Source: Stenotrophomonas sp. ASS1 (GTDB taxonomy: Bacteria; Pseudomonadota; Gammaproteobacteria; Xanthomonadales; Xanthomonadaceae). Taken from it: a stretch of 64,000 nt of DNA. A model generated the notes under the pieces. The model did not search any database. It worked only from the letters and a program-made list of their open reading frames with translations, and was not told the origin of the DNA. A program made the position numbers and the translations under genes. Where the stretch lies: NCBI RefSeq assembly GCF_004346925.1, contig NZ_CP031167.1, positions 248,001 to 312,000 on the forward strand, in the 5' to 3' direction. Positions 1 through 7,729 of this stretch are shown here, in pieces (within the stretch, counting starts at the first letter, position 1; each line of letters starts with the position of its first letter).

Positions 1-750
1 GATCGCCGGCGGCTCGCCATAGAACCGCCGCAGTTGCGCAGCGACGTCCGGCAACGCCTGCTGCAGCAGATCCGGCGCGGAGAAGTGGTACTCGCTGGTC
101 ACCGCGAAGAATTCTTCCGGTGCCTCGGCCGCATACGGATCGATCAGCGATTCTTCGCCCGCATCGACCTGGGCACAGAAGGCGTCGTAGGCGCGCTGGA
201 ACGTGGCCGCCCACTCGCGCTGCCATGCGCGCGGCAGCGGCGGCGTGCCGTCCATCGCACCGTCCAGTGCATCCAGCTTGTGCACCATTTCGTGCACCGC
301 CACGCAGTAGCCCTCGTGCGGCGCCGCCAGGTCGGCCTGCACATCGGCCCAGGACAGGATCAACGGACCGCTGTCCCACGATTCGCCAATCAGTTCGTCA
401 TCCCACTCATGCAGCACCCCGGCCGCATCCATGTGGCTGCGGTGCACGCGGAATGCGTCGGGGTAGATGATCAGCTGCGACCAGCCTTCCAGTCCCACCT
501 CGCCGAATTCCAGCAGCGGCAGGCAGCACAGCGCGGCCAGCAGCACGCCATCGCCGGCCTGCAGCTGCAGCTCACCAATTGGGGTAATGGTCTTCTCATG
601 CAGGAAGCGCGTGGTCAGCACACGCAGGCGCGTGCGGCGTTCGTCGTCCAGTCCGTGCAGCCAGGCCGCGCGGCGGAAGGCGTCATCCCAAAGTGCATCG
701 TCGATCGGCCGCGGCGCAGGCCGCAGCCACTGCAGCAACGACTTGATCAG
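1..750 (-). CDS. mtfA: MtfA-like zinc peptidase, partial (3' end outside window)
   Basis: Reading the minus strand from about 750 to 1 gives a continuous frame without stops containing AVHEMVHKLDALDG (around 250-290), the HExxH zinc site and flank of the MtfA/M90 peptidase family. In E. coli MtfA is a cytosolic peptidase that also interacts with the glucose regulator Mlc; the role here is inferred. The family core is visible: an N-terminal LLQWLRP segment, the zinc helix, and a later EEFFAVTSEYHF segment. The stop codon lies left of the window. The start is uncertain: no ATG fits the frame, and a CTG at 750-748 or TTG at 738-736 are the available codons. The start region overlaps the stop codon of the upstream small secreted-protein gene (747-749), suggesting translational coupling. 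Confidence 0.75.
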   Translation of the reverse strand, partial: MIKSLLQWLRPAPRPIDDALWDDAFRRAAWLHGLDDERRTRLRVLTTRFLHEKTITPIGELQLQAGDGVLLAALCCLPLLEFGEVGLEGWSQLIIYPDAFRVHRSHMDAAGVLHEWDDELIGESWDSGPLILSWADVQADLAAPHEGYCVAVHEMVHKLDALDGAMDGTPPLPRAWQREWAATFQRAYDAFCAQVDAGEESLIDPYAAEAPEEFFAVTSEYHFSAPDLLQQALPDVAAQLRRFYGEPPAI

Positions 751-1034
751 CGGAACATTCCCGGCAGGTAGCTGTGCCACTTCGGCGCGCGGATGCGCGG
801 CAGCATGTCGTCGTCGCTGCCACCGCCACCGGTGGTGGTGCTGGCTGCCGGGCGTACCGGCGCCGCCTTGGTACTGGCGGCCGATGCGCTGGCGGTGGGC
901 GCGCGCTGCGAGGCGGCATCGCCATTGGAGGACACGCAGGCCCCACGGCTGTCGTCCAGCGCTGCTGTCGCAGACGCCGCGAAGGGCATCAGCAGCAGGA
1001 TCAGGCAATGGGCATAACGGCGCATTGACGACAT
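747..1034 (-). CDS. small secreted protein of unknown function
   Basis: A 95-residue product with a clear N-terminal signal peptide (a basic start, then HCLILLLMPFAASATA), an Ala/Ser/Thr/Pro-rich low-complexity middle with a GGGGSDDD stretch, and a compact C-terminal end RAPKWHSYLPGMFR that looks like the only conserved part. The start may be ATG at 1034 or ATG at 1025; neither has a strong ribosome binding site. The stop overlaps the start region of the mtfA-like gene, so the two are probably co-transcribed. Function unknown; secretion to the periplasm is inferred from the signal peptide. Confidence 0.65.
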   Translation of the reverse strand: MSSMRRYAHCLILLLMPFAASATAALDDSRGACVSSNGDAASQRAPTASASAASTKAAPVRPAASTTTGGGGSDDDMLPRIRAPKWHSYLPGMFR

Positions 1035-1157
1035 CCACGTTAAGGGAGGGTGAGTTCCCGATTCTAGCCCGAACCCGGCGCCCCGTTGGAAGCCCCCGCG
1101 AAACCCAGCGTGGCGGGCGTCGCTGGCGGCTTTCCCGCATAATTCCTTCCTGACTTC

Positions 1158-2138
1158 GTGGAAGCTGCCGTGGACGATCGCCAATTGCTGGCCAAACTCG
1201 CTGCCGGTCGCCTGTCCGGCGACGCCCTGGCCCGTGAGCTGGGTCAGACCCGGGCGGCCATTTGGAAGCGTATTCAAGGACTTAGGGCCGCCGGTGTGGA
1301 CATCGAGGGCCGTGCTGGCGAAGGCTATGGCCTGACCCGTCCGGTCGACCTGCTGGACCCGGACGCGATCCGCGCCGGCTTGCCTGCCGACGTCCAGACC
1401 CTGCTGCACGAGCTGCAGGTGGCCTGGACGGTGGACTCGACCAACGCCGAATTGCTGCGTTGCAGCGCGCCCCAGCGCGGGGTGAGCGTTCTGCTGGCCG
1501 AACGCCAGACCGGCGGCCGTGGCCGTCGCGGCCGTGCTTGGGCCTCGCCGCTGGCCGCGCATATCTACCTGTCGGTGCTGCGCCTGTACTCCGGTGGCCT
1601 CGGCCGCCTGGCCGGGCTGAGCCTGGTGGCCGGTATCGCCGTGGCCGAAGCGCTGCACGATCTGGGCTACACCCAGGCCCAGCTGAAGTGGCCGAATGAC
1701 CTGATCGTCGACGGCAAGCGCAAGCTGGTCGGCCTGCTCGCAGAAGGCGGTGGCGAGTACGCCGGCCCGGCGCGCGCGGTGATCGGCATCGGCATCAACA
1801 CGCATATGCCACCGTCGTTCGCCGAGCAGATCACCCAGCCGTGGGTGGACCTGGACACGCTGGCCGGCAAGCCGGTGGACCGCAACATGGTCGTTGCTGC
1901 CGTGCTGACGCGCCTGCTGCCGGCGCTGGAAGAATTCGATCGCGAAGGCCTCGCTCCGTTCCTGCCGCGCTACGCCGCGTTCGACATGCTGGCTGGCCGC
2001 GAAGTGCGCGTGGAACTGGACGGGCAGTGGCAGCACGGGACCGCACTTGGCTTGGCTGACGACGGCGCGCTGCGCGTGCGCATCGATGGCCAGGAACGCC
2101 TGCTGCACGCCGGCGAAGTCAGCGTGAGGGCGGCATGA
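1158..2138 (+). CDS. birA: bifunctional biotin-[acetyl-CoA-carboxylase] ligase / biotin operon repressor
   Basis: A BirA-type enzyme of 326 residues that attaches biotin to the carboxyl carrier protein of acetyl-CoA carboxylase and, in family members with an HTH, represses biotin synthesis. The N-terminal winged helix-turn-helix (LSGDALARELGQTRAAIWKRIQGLR, about residues 18-42; 20-residue core shown by GDALARELGQTR) is present, so this is the regulatory class. The ligase core shows GGRGRRGRAW (biotinyl-AMP loop), KWPNDL and GIGINTH, followed by the C-terminal SH3-like domain. The start is GTG at 1158; an in-frame GTG at 1170 is an alternative. The stop overlaps the coaX start by 4 bp (ATGA), a layout often seen for birA-coaX. 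Confidence 0.93.
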   Translation: MEAAVDDRQLLAKLAAGRLSGDALARELGQTRAAIWKRIQGLRAAGVDIEGRAGEGYGLTRPVDLLDPDAIRAGLPADVQTLLHELQVAWTVDSTNAELLRCSAPQRGVSVLLAERQTGGRGRRGRAWASPLAAHIYLSVLRLYSGGLGRLAGLSLVAGIAVAEALHDLGYTQAQLKWPNDLIVDGKRKLVGLLAEGGGEYAGPARAVIGIGINTHMPPSFAEQITQPWVDLDTLAGKPVDRNMVVAAVLTRLLPALEEFDREGLAPFLPRYAAFDMLAGREVRVELDGQWQHGTALGLADDGALRVRIDGQERLLHAGEVSVRAA

Positions 2139-2866
2139 GCGATTGGTTGTTCGACTTGGGCAACTCGCGCTTCAAGTTCGCGCCGTTGCAGGGTGACCGC
2201 GCCGGCGACGTACAGGCCTGGGCGCACGGCGCCGAAGGCATGGCCGGGCAGCCGCCGCACAGCCTGCCCAGCGGCACCACCGCGTTCGTGGCCAGCGTGG
2301 CCGCACCGTCGCTGACCAGCGCCATGCTGGACCAGCTGCAGCGCCGCTTCGAACACGTGCATGTGGTGCGCACCAGCGCCGAATGTGCCGGCGTGCGCAT
2401 TGCCTATGCCAAGCCGGAAAAGTTCGGCGTCGACCGCTTCCTGGCCCTGCTGGCCGCCGCCAAGGCGCAGCGCCCGGTGCTGGTGGTTGGCGTGGGCACC
2501 GCCTTGACGATTGACCTGCTCGACGCCGATGGCCAGCACCACGGCGGGCGCATTTCCGCATCGCCCACCACCATGCGCGAAGCACTGCACGCGCGTGCCG
2601 TGCAGCTGCCGGCGACCGGCGGCGACTACAGCGAGTTCGCCAACGACACCGCCGACGCGCTGGCCTCTGGCTGCGACGGCGCGGCCGTGGCGCTGATCGA
2701 ACGCAGCGCACAGCAGGCGCACACGCTGCTGGGCGTGGCACCGTCGCTGCTGGTGCATGGTGGCGGCGCACCGGCGCTGATGCCGCTGCTGCCCGGCGCC
2801 GACTACCACCCATCGCTGGTGCTGGATGGCCTCGCCCGCTGGGCGGTGCACCAGCCCGCAGGCTAG
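2135..2866 (+). CDS. coaX: type III pantothenate kinase
   Basis: A CoaX enzyme (243 residues) that phosphorylates pantothenate in the first step of coenzyme A synthesis. Family motifs are visible: FDLGNSRFKF at the N terminus (phosphate-binding DxGNxR), GVDRFLALLAA in the middle, and VGTALTIDLLD (GTAxTxD). It overlaps birA by 4 bp and lies 9 bp before the SPOR-protein gene, so birA-coaX-SPOR looks like one transcript. Type III kinases are insensitive to feedback by CoA, which is family knowledge and not visible in the sequence. Confidence 0.93.
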   Translation: MSDWLFDLGNSRFKFAPLQGDRAGDVQAWAHGAEGMAGQPPHSLPSGTTAFVASVAAPSLTSAMLDQLQRRFEHVHVVRTSAECAGVRIAYAKPEKFGVDRFLALLAAAKAQRPVLVVGVGTALTIDLLDADGQHHGGRISASPTTMREALHARAVQLPATGGDYSEFANDTADALASGCDGAAVALIERSAQQAHTLLGVAPSLLVHGGGAPALMPLLPGADYHPSLVLDGLARWAVHQPAG

Positions 2867-2875
2867 TATCCGCGC

Positions 2876-3724
2876 ATGCTGACCCGTGCCCTGATCGTCG
2901 TACTGGCCATCCTCAATCTTGGCGTCGCCTGCTGGTGGCTGCTGCGCGATGCACCGCAACCGCCCGCGCCGCCGCCGCAACCGGCCGGTGTGGCCGAGCT
3001 GCGCTGGGTGCCCGGTGGTTTGGATGCCAATGCCGCAGCCGAAGCGACTGCCGCTGCCCCGACCGCACCGCTGGTGGAGCGCGAACCGGCGGCGAAGACG
3101 GCTGTGGCTGTGGCGCCCGCGCCGGCCTTGCCGGCCAAGCCGGACATTCCCAAGCCGCCGACGGCTGACGCTGCGGCGGTTGCTGCTGCCGCCAAGCCGG
3201 TAGCGCCGCCTGCACCCGTACCGTCACCGGAAAAACCCGCAACCCCGCCCGCGGCCGCCGAGCCGCCGCGCTGCGTCGCACTGGGCCCGTTCGCCGACCG
3301 CGCCGCTGCGAGCAGCGCGCAGGGCAAGGCCGGCACGCTGATCAGCCAGGTGCGCCTGCGCGAACAGCCCGCTGCCAGTGGCAGTGCCCGTTACCGGGTG
3401 ATGCTGCCGGCCGCCGCCAACCGCGACGAAGCGCAGGCCACCGTGAAGCGCATCGTCGCCGCCGGCCTGAGCGACTACTACATCATCAGCCAGGGCGAGG
3501 ACATCAACGCCGTGGCGCTGGGCCAGTACCGCAACCGCGAAGGCGCCGAGCGGCGCATGGCGGCGGTGCAGGCCGCCGGCTTCCAGCCGCGCCTGGTCGC
3601 CAGCGGCGATGCCGGCCAATGGTGGCTGGAAGGGCAGCTGGCGGTGGGCACGCAGCCGGCCCAGGCCCAGCTGCGTAGCGGGGCGGCACAGAGCCGTTCG
3701 CTGGAATGCACGCGGTTGCGCTAG
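2876..3724 (+). CDS. SPOR-domain membrane protein
   Basis: A 282-residue protein with one N-terminal membrane segment (LIVVLAILNLGVACWWLL), a long Pro/Ala-rich linker (about residues 30-130) and a C-terminal SPOR domain (about residues 190-265, YYIISQGEDINAVALGQYRN then a second repeat ending GFQPRLV). SPOR domains bind denuded glycan strands at the division septum, so a cell-envelope or septal role is inferred. Its position directly after coaX is common in Xanthomonadaceae. The Ala/Pro linker is low complexity and tells nothing about function. Confidence 0.85.
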   Translation: MLTRALIVVLAILNLGVACWWLLRDAPQPPAPPPQPAGVAELRWVPGGLDANAAAEATAAAPTAPLVEREPAAKTAVAVAPAPALPAKPDIPKPPTADAAAVAAAAKPVAPPAPVPSPEKPATPPAAAEPPRCVALGPFADRAAASSAQGKAGTLISQVRLREQPAASGSARYRVMLPAAANRDEAQATVKRIVAAGLSDYYIISQGEDINAVALGQYRNREGAERRMAAVQAAGFQPRLVASGDAGQWWLEGQLAVGTQPAQAQLRSGAAQSRSLECTRLR

Positions 3725-3764
3725 AATCCCCGGACCGCGGCGCTGCCGCCGGTGCACCACCCAT

Positions 3765-3840
3765 GCCGCTTTAGCTCAGTTGGTAGAGCAACTGTCTTGT
3801 AAACAGTAGGTCATCCGTTCGATTCGGATAAGCGGCACCA
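3765..3840 (+). tRNA. tRNA-Thr (anticodon TGT)
   Basis: A 76-nt cloverleaf with encoded CCA. The acceptor stem pairs GCCGCTT (3765-3771) with AAGCGGC (3830-3836), followed by A and CCA. The D arm carries AGCTCAGTTGGTAGAGC. The anticodon stem ACTGT/ACAGT encloses loop CTTGTAA with anticodon TGT at 3798-3800, and the T arm has GTTCGATTC. It reads ACA threonine codons. An AT-richer block begins just downstream, but I found no second copy of the tRNA 3' end that would mark an attachment site. Confidence 0.97.
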
Positions 3841-3924
3841 TCTCCATGATTCAGCGTCTCTTTGCGCTGCTCCAGGTACCTGCCCGGTGGTTCGAAGGGC
3901 GGCAGAGCTGTTTTCTCGACAGCC

Positions 3925-5049
3925 TTACCTTGAGAACGATGGCCCGTCCTGCGCATGAACCTGCTGCGCCGGCTGCTGTTCAAGATTTGCGGCCAACGCT
4001 TCAGCGCGATGCAGGGACTCTGCTTCAGGCACGCGAAGCGCGTCCATCGTATTCATGGTTCCACGGCGTTGGGCAGGATCGTCCATCGCTCCCTCGACGA
4101 TGAATACTTTCTCGCCACGTGCAAGGGACTCTGTCGGGTTGTTCAATACAACGTGGTCAACTCTTGCAAGCCCTTGCTCCTTCGCGAGTACCAACAGACT
4201 CGCGGACATGCGCTGGCTCGACTCATCCCACTGCTTCCCGCTCTCGGCGTCCAGGCGTTCCACACCCGCTCTTATCTGCATGTAGAGAAAGCGGTCAGCG
4301 TTGCCGAGTTCAGCTACTGAGGAAGCTGTTCGCTGCACTGGGAGTGAGTCGTCGGCGACCACGGCGTCTCTTTCCGCAGCCGAAGTGCGCTCGGCGTCAA
4401 ATTCTGGCTCGGGCCTACGTCGACGCTGCGTGGGTGCTATGTGCTGATCATAGTGCGCGCCATAGTAAAGCTCGTATGTCGCATGAGGACCAACAGAAGG
4501 AGCCTCCGTCTTGAACACCTCAGCGATCTGACTTAGTGCTTGGTTACGGTTGATCTGCCCTGCCTCGAGTTTCGCGGCAATGGCTCCATACTGCTGGGGG
4601 CGATCGCCTGTGCCCGACACGCCAATGTTCGGTCCTCCGGCTGCGGTGATTTCACGCTGGACCTGGACATTGCTGAGCGTGGCAGCTGCTTCTCCTCGTA
4701 GCGAGGTGTTCACAAAGGACTGCTTAGACGCCCGATCTGGTTGCTCAGTGAAGAGATGATGCCCAACTTCATGAGAAAGAGAACGTGCGATTCTGGAGCC
4801 TTGCCCGATGGCGTTCTCGTCAATGACGATCTTCACACCGGGAACAAGATAGGTGCCGCCACCGGCTGGCCCCCATTCGACACCCAGGTTGTCGTGATCA
4901 GCCTGTGCAAGACCCGCTCGAAGTGTTGGGGATTTGGTCAGAAGCGGTACCAGCGAAGGATCAACCAAAGGCGAAACCGGACGATGTGTGGCCCCTGGTC
5001 GGCCACTCTCCTGCGGCTGTGACAGTGCAAATTCTTCAGCACGCTCCAT
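3925..5049 (-). CDS. candidate X-type IV secretion effector (X-Tfe) with HExxH metallopeptidase-like domain and XVIPCD
   Basis: A 374-residue protein with two visible parts. Residues about 60-150 contain SLSHEVGHHLF, an HExxH zinc-type site (His93, Glu94, His97), followed by SLRGEAAAT, whose Glu could be a third ligand. Residues about 250-360 match the XVIPCD secretion signal of Xanthomonas-type T4SS effectors: DRFLYMQIRAGVERLDAE, SASLLVLAKEQGLARVDHVV, then a GEKVFIVEGAMDDPAQ segment and a Gln-rich tail. Effectors of this class are injected into rival bacteria. The start is ATG at 5049, which has AAGGAG seven bases upstream; an in-frame TTG at 5067 lacks one. A lipoprotein gene lies just upstream (27-bp gap), the usual place for the cognate immunity protein. 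Base composition is visibly lower in GC than its neighbours. The catalytic activity is inferred from the motif only. Confidence 0.82.
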   Translation of the reverse strand: MERAEEFALSQPQESGRPGATHRPVSPLVDPSLVPLLTKSPTLRAGLAQADHDNLGVEWGPAGGGTYLVPGVKIVIDENAIGQGSRIARSLSHEVGHHLFTEQPDRASKQSFVNTSLRGEAAATLSNVQVQREITAAGGPNIGVSGTGDRPQQYGAIAAKLEAGQINRNQALSQIAEVFKTEAPSVGPHATYELYYGAHYDQHIAPTQRRRRPEPEFDAERTSAAERDAVVADDSLPVQRTASSVAELGNADRFLYMQIRAGVERLDAESGKQWDESSQRMSASLLVLAKEQGLARVDHVVLNNPTESLARGEKVFIVEGAMDDPAQRRGTMNTMDALRVPEAESLHRAEALAANLEQQPAQQVHAQDGPSFSR

Positions 5050-5076
5050 GGTGCGGCTCCTTCGCAATGACAGGGA

Positions 5077-5676
5077 TCAGCGCTGACTGATCGATACGTA
5101 GGTCAGCGTCTTGTGGTCAAGGGAGAGCCCGAGTACAACCTTGGCACTGTTCACCTGAGCAGACCAGTAAGGGCGGGAATCAGGCGCATCCGGATGGGGT
5201 GGATACATGGCGGATTCCTCCCAGATGATTTCCCCGAGCGCGATGCTCGGTGGGGCGACCTCAAAGACCAAGGTCGCGTGCGTAGGATCGTCGGCAGGAC
5301 TTCTCAGCGTGATGTTCTGGATCTCAAGTCCGCCCAGCATGCCGCGTTCTGCGGTCCGCTCGTCCCTCAAGCCTTGTCGAGTCGGTTCTCCCAGGTGTGT
5401 GTGGAGCTGTTCATTCAATGCGTCGACATCATCAAAACGCACCTTGGTCAAACGCTCGATGTCGTTCTTGAATCGCTCCATACCAGTTTCACTCCCTGAT
5501 TCGACGGACTGTCTTTGATTCAGATGATCTGATGGGGTCGGCGGCGCGGCACTCGAACATGCTGCCAGCACAAGCGCCGGAATAGCGATCGCGAGGCGAC
5601 GACGCACTGCTATCCAGAGGTGGCGCCGAAGTCCACGTTTTGATGAAGAAGCGAATTTCTCGACCCATGCATCCAT
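5077..5676 (-). CDS. candidate cognate immunity lipoprotein (X-Tfi)
   Basis: This protein has a lipoprotein signal, ALVLAACSS, preceded by the basic stretch VRRRLAIAI, so it should be lipidated and face the periplasm. Starting at ATG 5676 gives 199 residues with an untypically long 40-residue region before the lipobox. A GTG at 5607 would give a normal-length signal peptide and is the more likely start (about 176 residues). The body has no motif I recognise. Its position directly upstream of the XVIPCD protein on the same strand is the standard immunity-effector order for X-T4SS substrates; immunity is inferred from this context and the lipobox. Confidence 0.72.
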   Translation of the reverse strand: MDAWVEKFASSSKRGLRRHLWIAVRRRLAIAIPALVLAACSSAAPPTPSDHLNQRQSVESGSETGMERFKNDIERLTKVRFDDVDALNEQLHTHLGEPTRQGLRDERTAERGMLGGLEIQNITLRSPADDPTHATLVFEVAPPSIALGEIIWEESAMYPPHPDAPDSRPYWSAQVNSAKVVLGLSLDHKTLTYVSISQR

Positions 5677-5881
5677 GAAAGCGTCTCTCGCGCCAACGTC
5701 ACGCTCTTGAATCTAGCACAGCGTTTTGTGAGGACGGATCGGGTTCCCGTGAAAAATGAGCTACTGAAAACGCACTCGGTTCCACTTTCCAGTTTGAAAA
5801 ACGCGGCGTCAGCTGCGAGGTAGGGAACGTCAAACGGAAGGCCGAGCACATCTCCATGCGCGCAATCCGATAGTTGAAAGG

Positions 5882-5901
5882 CTGTAGCCAGTAGGCTACA
5901 G
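5882..5901. promoter_or_regulatory. palindromic operator candidate of the toxin-antitoxin operon
   Basis: A perfect inverted repeat, CTGTAGCC (5882-5889) and GGCTACAG (5894-5901), separated by 4 bp, ends 6 bp before the toxin start codon. Antitoxins with an HTH commonly bind such sites and repress their own operon. The position over the translation start region favours an operator over a terminator. Confidence 0.7.
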
Positions 5902-5907
5902 TCCTCC

Positions 5908-6195
5908 ATGAAGATCCAGCGTACCCGTCAGTTCGCGACATGGATTGACGCTCTCAAGGGCGTAACCGCACGCGCTCGCATCCTGGCCCGTATCGGTCGG
6001 CTCGCTGAAGGCCATCCCGATGATCACCGCTATCTGGCGGATGGCGTTTCTGAATTGCGTATCGATGCAGGGCCGGGTTACCGCGTTTACTACACCCAGC
6101 GCGGCAGGCAGTTGGTGATTCTCCTGGTTGGAGGCGACAAGGGTTCGCAGCAGCGCGATATCGAGAAGGCCAAGGAGATTGCGCGTGCCCTGTGA
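5908..6195 (+). CDS. RelE/HigB-family toxin (Gp49-like addiction module killer)
   Basis: A 95-residue protein of the phage-derived Gp49-like/HigB family, which cleaves mRNA on the ribosome. Visible family features are the N-terminal FATWIDALKG, the basic helix ARARILARIGRLAEGHP, then VSELRIDAGPGYRVYYTQRGRQLVILLVGGDK and a C-terminal helix KAKEIARAL. It is the first gene of a toxin-first pair and is followed after 58 bp by an HTH antitoxin. A perfect palindrome sits just upstream. Activity has to be tested; the family call is strong. Confidence 0.9.
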   Translation: MKIQRTRQFATWIDALKGVTARARILARIGRLAEGHPDDHRYLADGVSELRIDAGPGYRVYYTQRGRQLVILLVGGDKGSQQRDIEKAKEIARAL

Positions 6196-6253
6196 GCATC
6201 GAACTTGCTGTAGGTGAAACGACTCAATACCGAAGTACTGGAGCTGTCCCATC

Positions 6254-6556
6254 ATGGCCATCAAGAGAAAAGTCGAACTCAAATCATTTGATGTGGCCGA
6301 GCACCTTCGGACACCGGAGGAGATGGCGGCCTATCTCGATGCCTGCATCGAGGAAAGCGATGGCGATTCCGCGTTCATTGCCAAGGCGCTCGGCGACATC
6401 GCGCGCGCTCAGGGCATGAGCAAGGTTGCGCGTGCGGCGGGCTTGTCGCGCGAGAGTCTGTATCGCGCACTGTCGGGCGAGCGCAGCCCGGATTTCGCGA
6501 CCATCCTGAAGGTGACCCGGGCCCTGGGTGTGCGATTGCATGCCAGCGCAGCATAA
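6254..6556 (+). CDS. HTH antitoxin, HigA-like addiction module antidote
   Basis: A 100-residue antidote protein. The N-terminal half (FDVAEHLRTPEEMAAYLDA, then GDSAFIAKALGDIARAQG) is typical of the probable addiction-module antidote family and the C-terminal half is a Cro/XRE-type HTH (MSKVARAAGLSRESLYRALSG, then PDFATILKVTRALGVRL). It should neutralise the toxin encoded at 5908-6195 and bind the palindrome at 5882-5901. The two genes are in the toxin-first order usual for HigBA. A terminator-like structure follows at about 6599. Confidence 0.9.
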   Translation: MAIKRKVELKSFDVAEHLRTPEEMAAYLDACIEESDGDSAFIAKALGDIARAQGMSKVARAAGLSRESLYRALSGERSPDFATILKVTRALGVRLHASAA

Positions 6557-6598
6557 GCACAGGCGCCGATCATGATGCGTCGGCGCGGCGCCGGTCGC

Positions 6599-6645
6599 AA
6601 AGGCGGTGGAACGAAAATAGAGAAACCGCCTTTCGCCGGTTTTTC
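6599..6645 (+). terminator. probable terminator after the toxin-antitoxin operon
   Basis: AAAGGCGGT (6599-6607) pairs with ACCGCCTTT (6625-6633), and a second small hairpin leads into a GGTTTTT run. Both lie just downstream of the antitoxin stop. The long loop of the first pairing makes this a moderate call. Confidence 0.5.
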
Positions 6646-6731
6646 TCGTCCCAACCCGGTGAGTCAGCTCACTGTATGACGTGGGCAGATCCTTCGATCA
6701 ACGCCGCACACACACTGCGACCGCCGCAGCC

Positions 6732-7133
6732 TCAGCTACGCGCCTGCAACGCCACATACTCCGCCAGCCCCCGGCAGGCCAGCATCAGCCCTTCGCGCGA
6801 GCCATCGCCGATGTCGTCTTTCTCTTCCCCGTCCACGCGCACACGCTCGGCGGCGTGATACAGCTCCAGCAGCGACACCAGGCCCACCGCGGCGCGATCC
6901 CGGCGAGCGGCGGCCACGGCCTGGCCGGGTGTGCTGGCCGGCCCTTGCCACGGCTGTCCGTCGGCGGCATCACCGGCGCGGATGCGCTGCAGGCAGCCGG
7001 GAAGATTGATCGGCGCGGGTGCCTCGTTCGCAGCGGCAAAAGCGGCTTCCAACGGCTGCGCCAGTTCGGGCGGCAGGCGCAGGGCGGCCTCGCCCAGGGT
7101 GGCTGTCAGGTACGGGTGATGGGTCTTGGACAT
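6732..7133 (-). CDS. conserved-looking small protein of unknown function
   Basis: A 133-residue protein starting MSKTHHPYL at 7133, chosen because GAGGAT lies about 8 bases upstream; the frame stays open further upstream but that part overlaps a stem-rich leader. It has an alternating helical pattern, an acidic segment VDGEEKDDIGDGSREG and a C-terminal helix LMLACRGLAEYVALQA. No signal peptide or membrane segment. The size, the acidic C-terminal region and the structured upstream region recall small accessory proteins of pseudomonad genomic islands, but I cannot name a family. Confidence 0.6.
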   Translation of the reverse strand: MSKTHHPYLTATLGEAALRLPPELAQPLEAAFAAANEAPAPINLPGCLQRIRAGDAADGQPWQGPASTPGQAVAAARRDRAAVGLVSLLELYHAAERVRVDGEEKDDIGDGSREGLMLACRGLAEYVALQARS

Positions 7134-7370
7134 GCGGGCATCCTCGTGCGGAACAGAGGCGCCACCGGCAGGGGGTGGCGGGCGATGCGTGGCTTCCAAG
7201 ACCGGAATCAACGAAACGGCGGGCACGAGGCCCCCACGCACCGCCCGCCGTCGATCGGCGAACGGATTGCCGGCCGGCGCCGCCCTTGGGAAGACGGCGC
7301 CGGCTGGCAAGCGTATACAGCATCGATTACGCGGGCTTGGAAGACCCGACCACCTTTGCAGGTGGCGATT
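7134..7370 (-). other. stem-rich leader upstream of the 6732-7133 gene (candidate structured RNA)
   Basis: This non-coding stretch holds four inverted repeats: 7161-7166 with 7174-7179 (GCCACC/GGTGGC), 7177-7192 with 7234-7249 (16 positions, one mismatch), 7273-7282 with 7295-7304 (GCCGGCGCCG palindrome) and 7350-7354 with 7361-7365. The words CTTCCAAG (7193-7200) and CTTGGAAG (7336-7343) are also complementary. Read on the minus strand it would form a 5' leader of the small gene. The rest of the gap, to about 7729, shows no gene I can support. Confidence 0.45.
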
Positions 7371-7729
7371 CATCATGCGCACGTGAAATCACCGCCTGCC
7401 AGTCGTTTGTTTCGATGGCATCGGGTGATCTGAAAGGAAAAATGAATTATCGCGTTTGGCCCGTTTCGGGCATTGCAATGCCAGAAGCGACATATCGCGC
7501 CGAGCTGCAGCCAACGACGAATCCTGGTGCGTCTTGCTGTCGCACAACCCTTCATGGCCCAGGAAGTAAAGCTGGCTTAACCGTCCCGGCAAAGCTCCAA
7601 GAACACCCTATCAGACATGAATCCCCACGCGCGCCACGCGAATCTTGATATTCCTCACGGACAGCCCGCAGCGCCCTACCGCATACTGCCGCCACAAGCC
7701 CCCCCCCTGGGCCCTTTCGGGATAAGCAC

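Noticed and set aside
1..771. The plus-strand frame at the left edge
   Set aside because: The minus strand there carries the HEMVHK zinc motif of an MtfA-like peptidase in a continuous frame, so the plus frame is a shadow.
3841..3924. A possible attachment site (repeat of the tRNA-Thr 3' end) bordering the accessory block
   Set aside because: No second copy of the tRNA 3' sequence was found downstream by eye, and no integrase gene is present in the window.
5699..5941. An 80-codon minus-strand frame in the gap between the immunity and toxin genes
   Set aside because: It overlaps the palindromic operator and toxin start, has no ribosome binding site and no recognisable features.
7442..7648. 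A 68-codon plus-strand frame with AAAGGA before its ATG
   Set aside because: The start looks good, but the product has no conserved-looking pattern or partner gene, and it ends without clear context. Left as unsupported.
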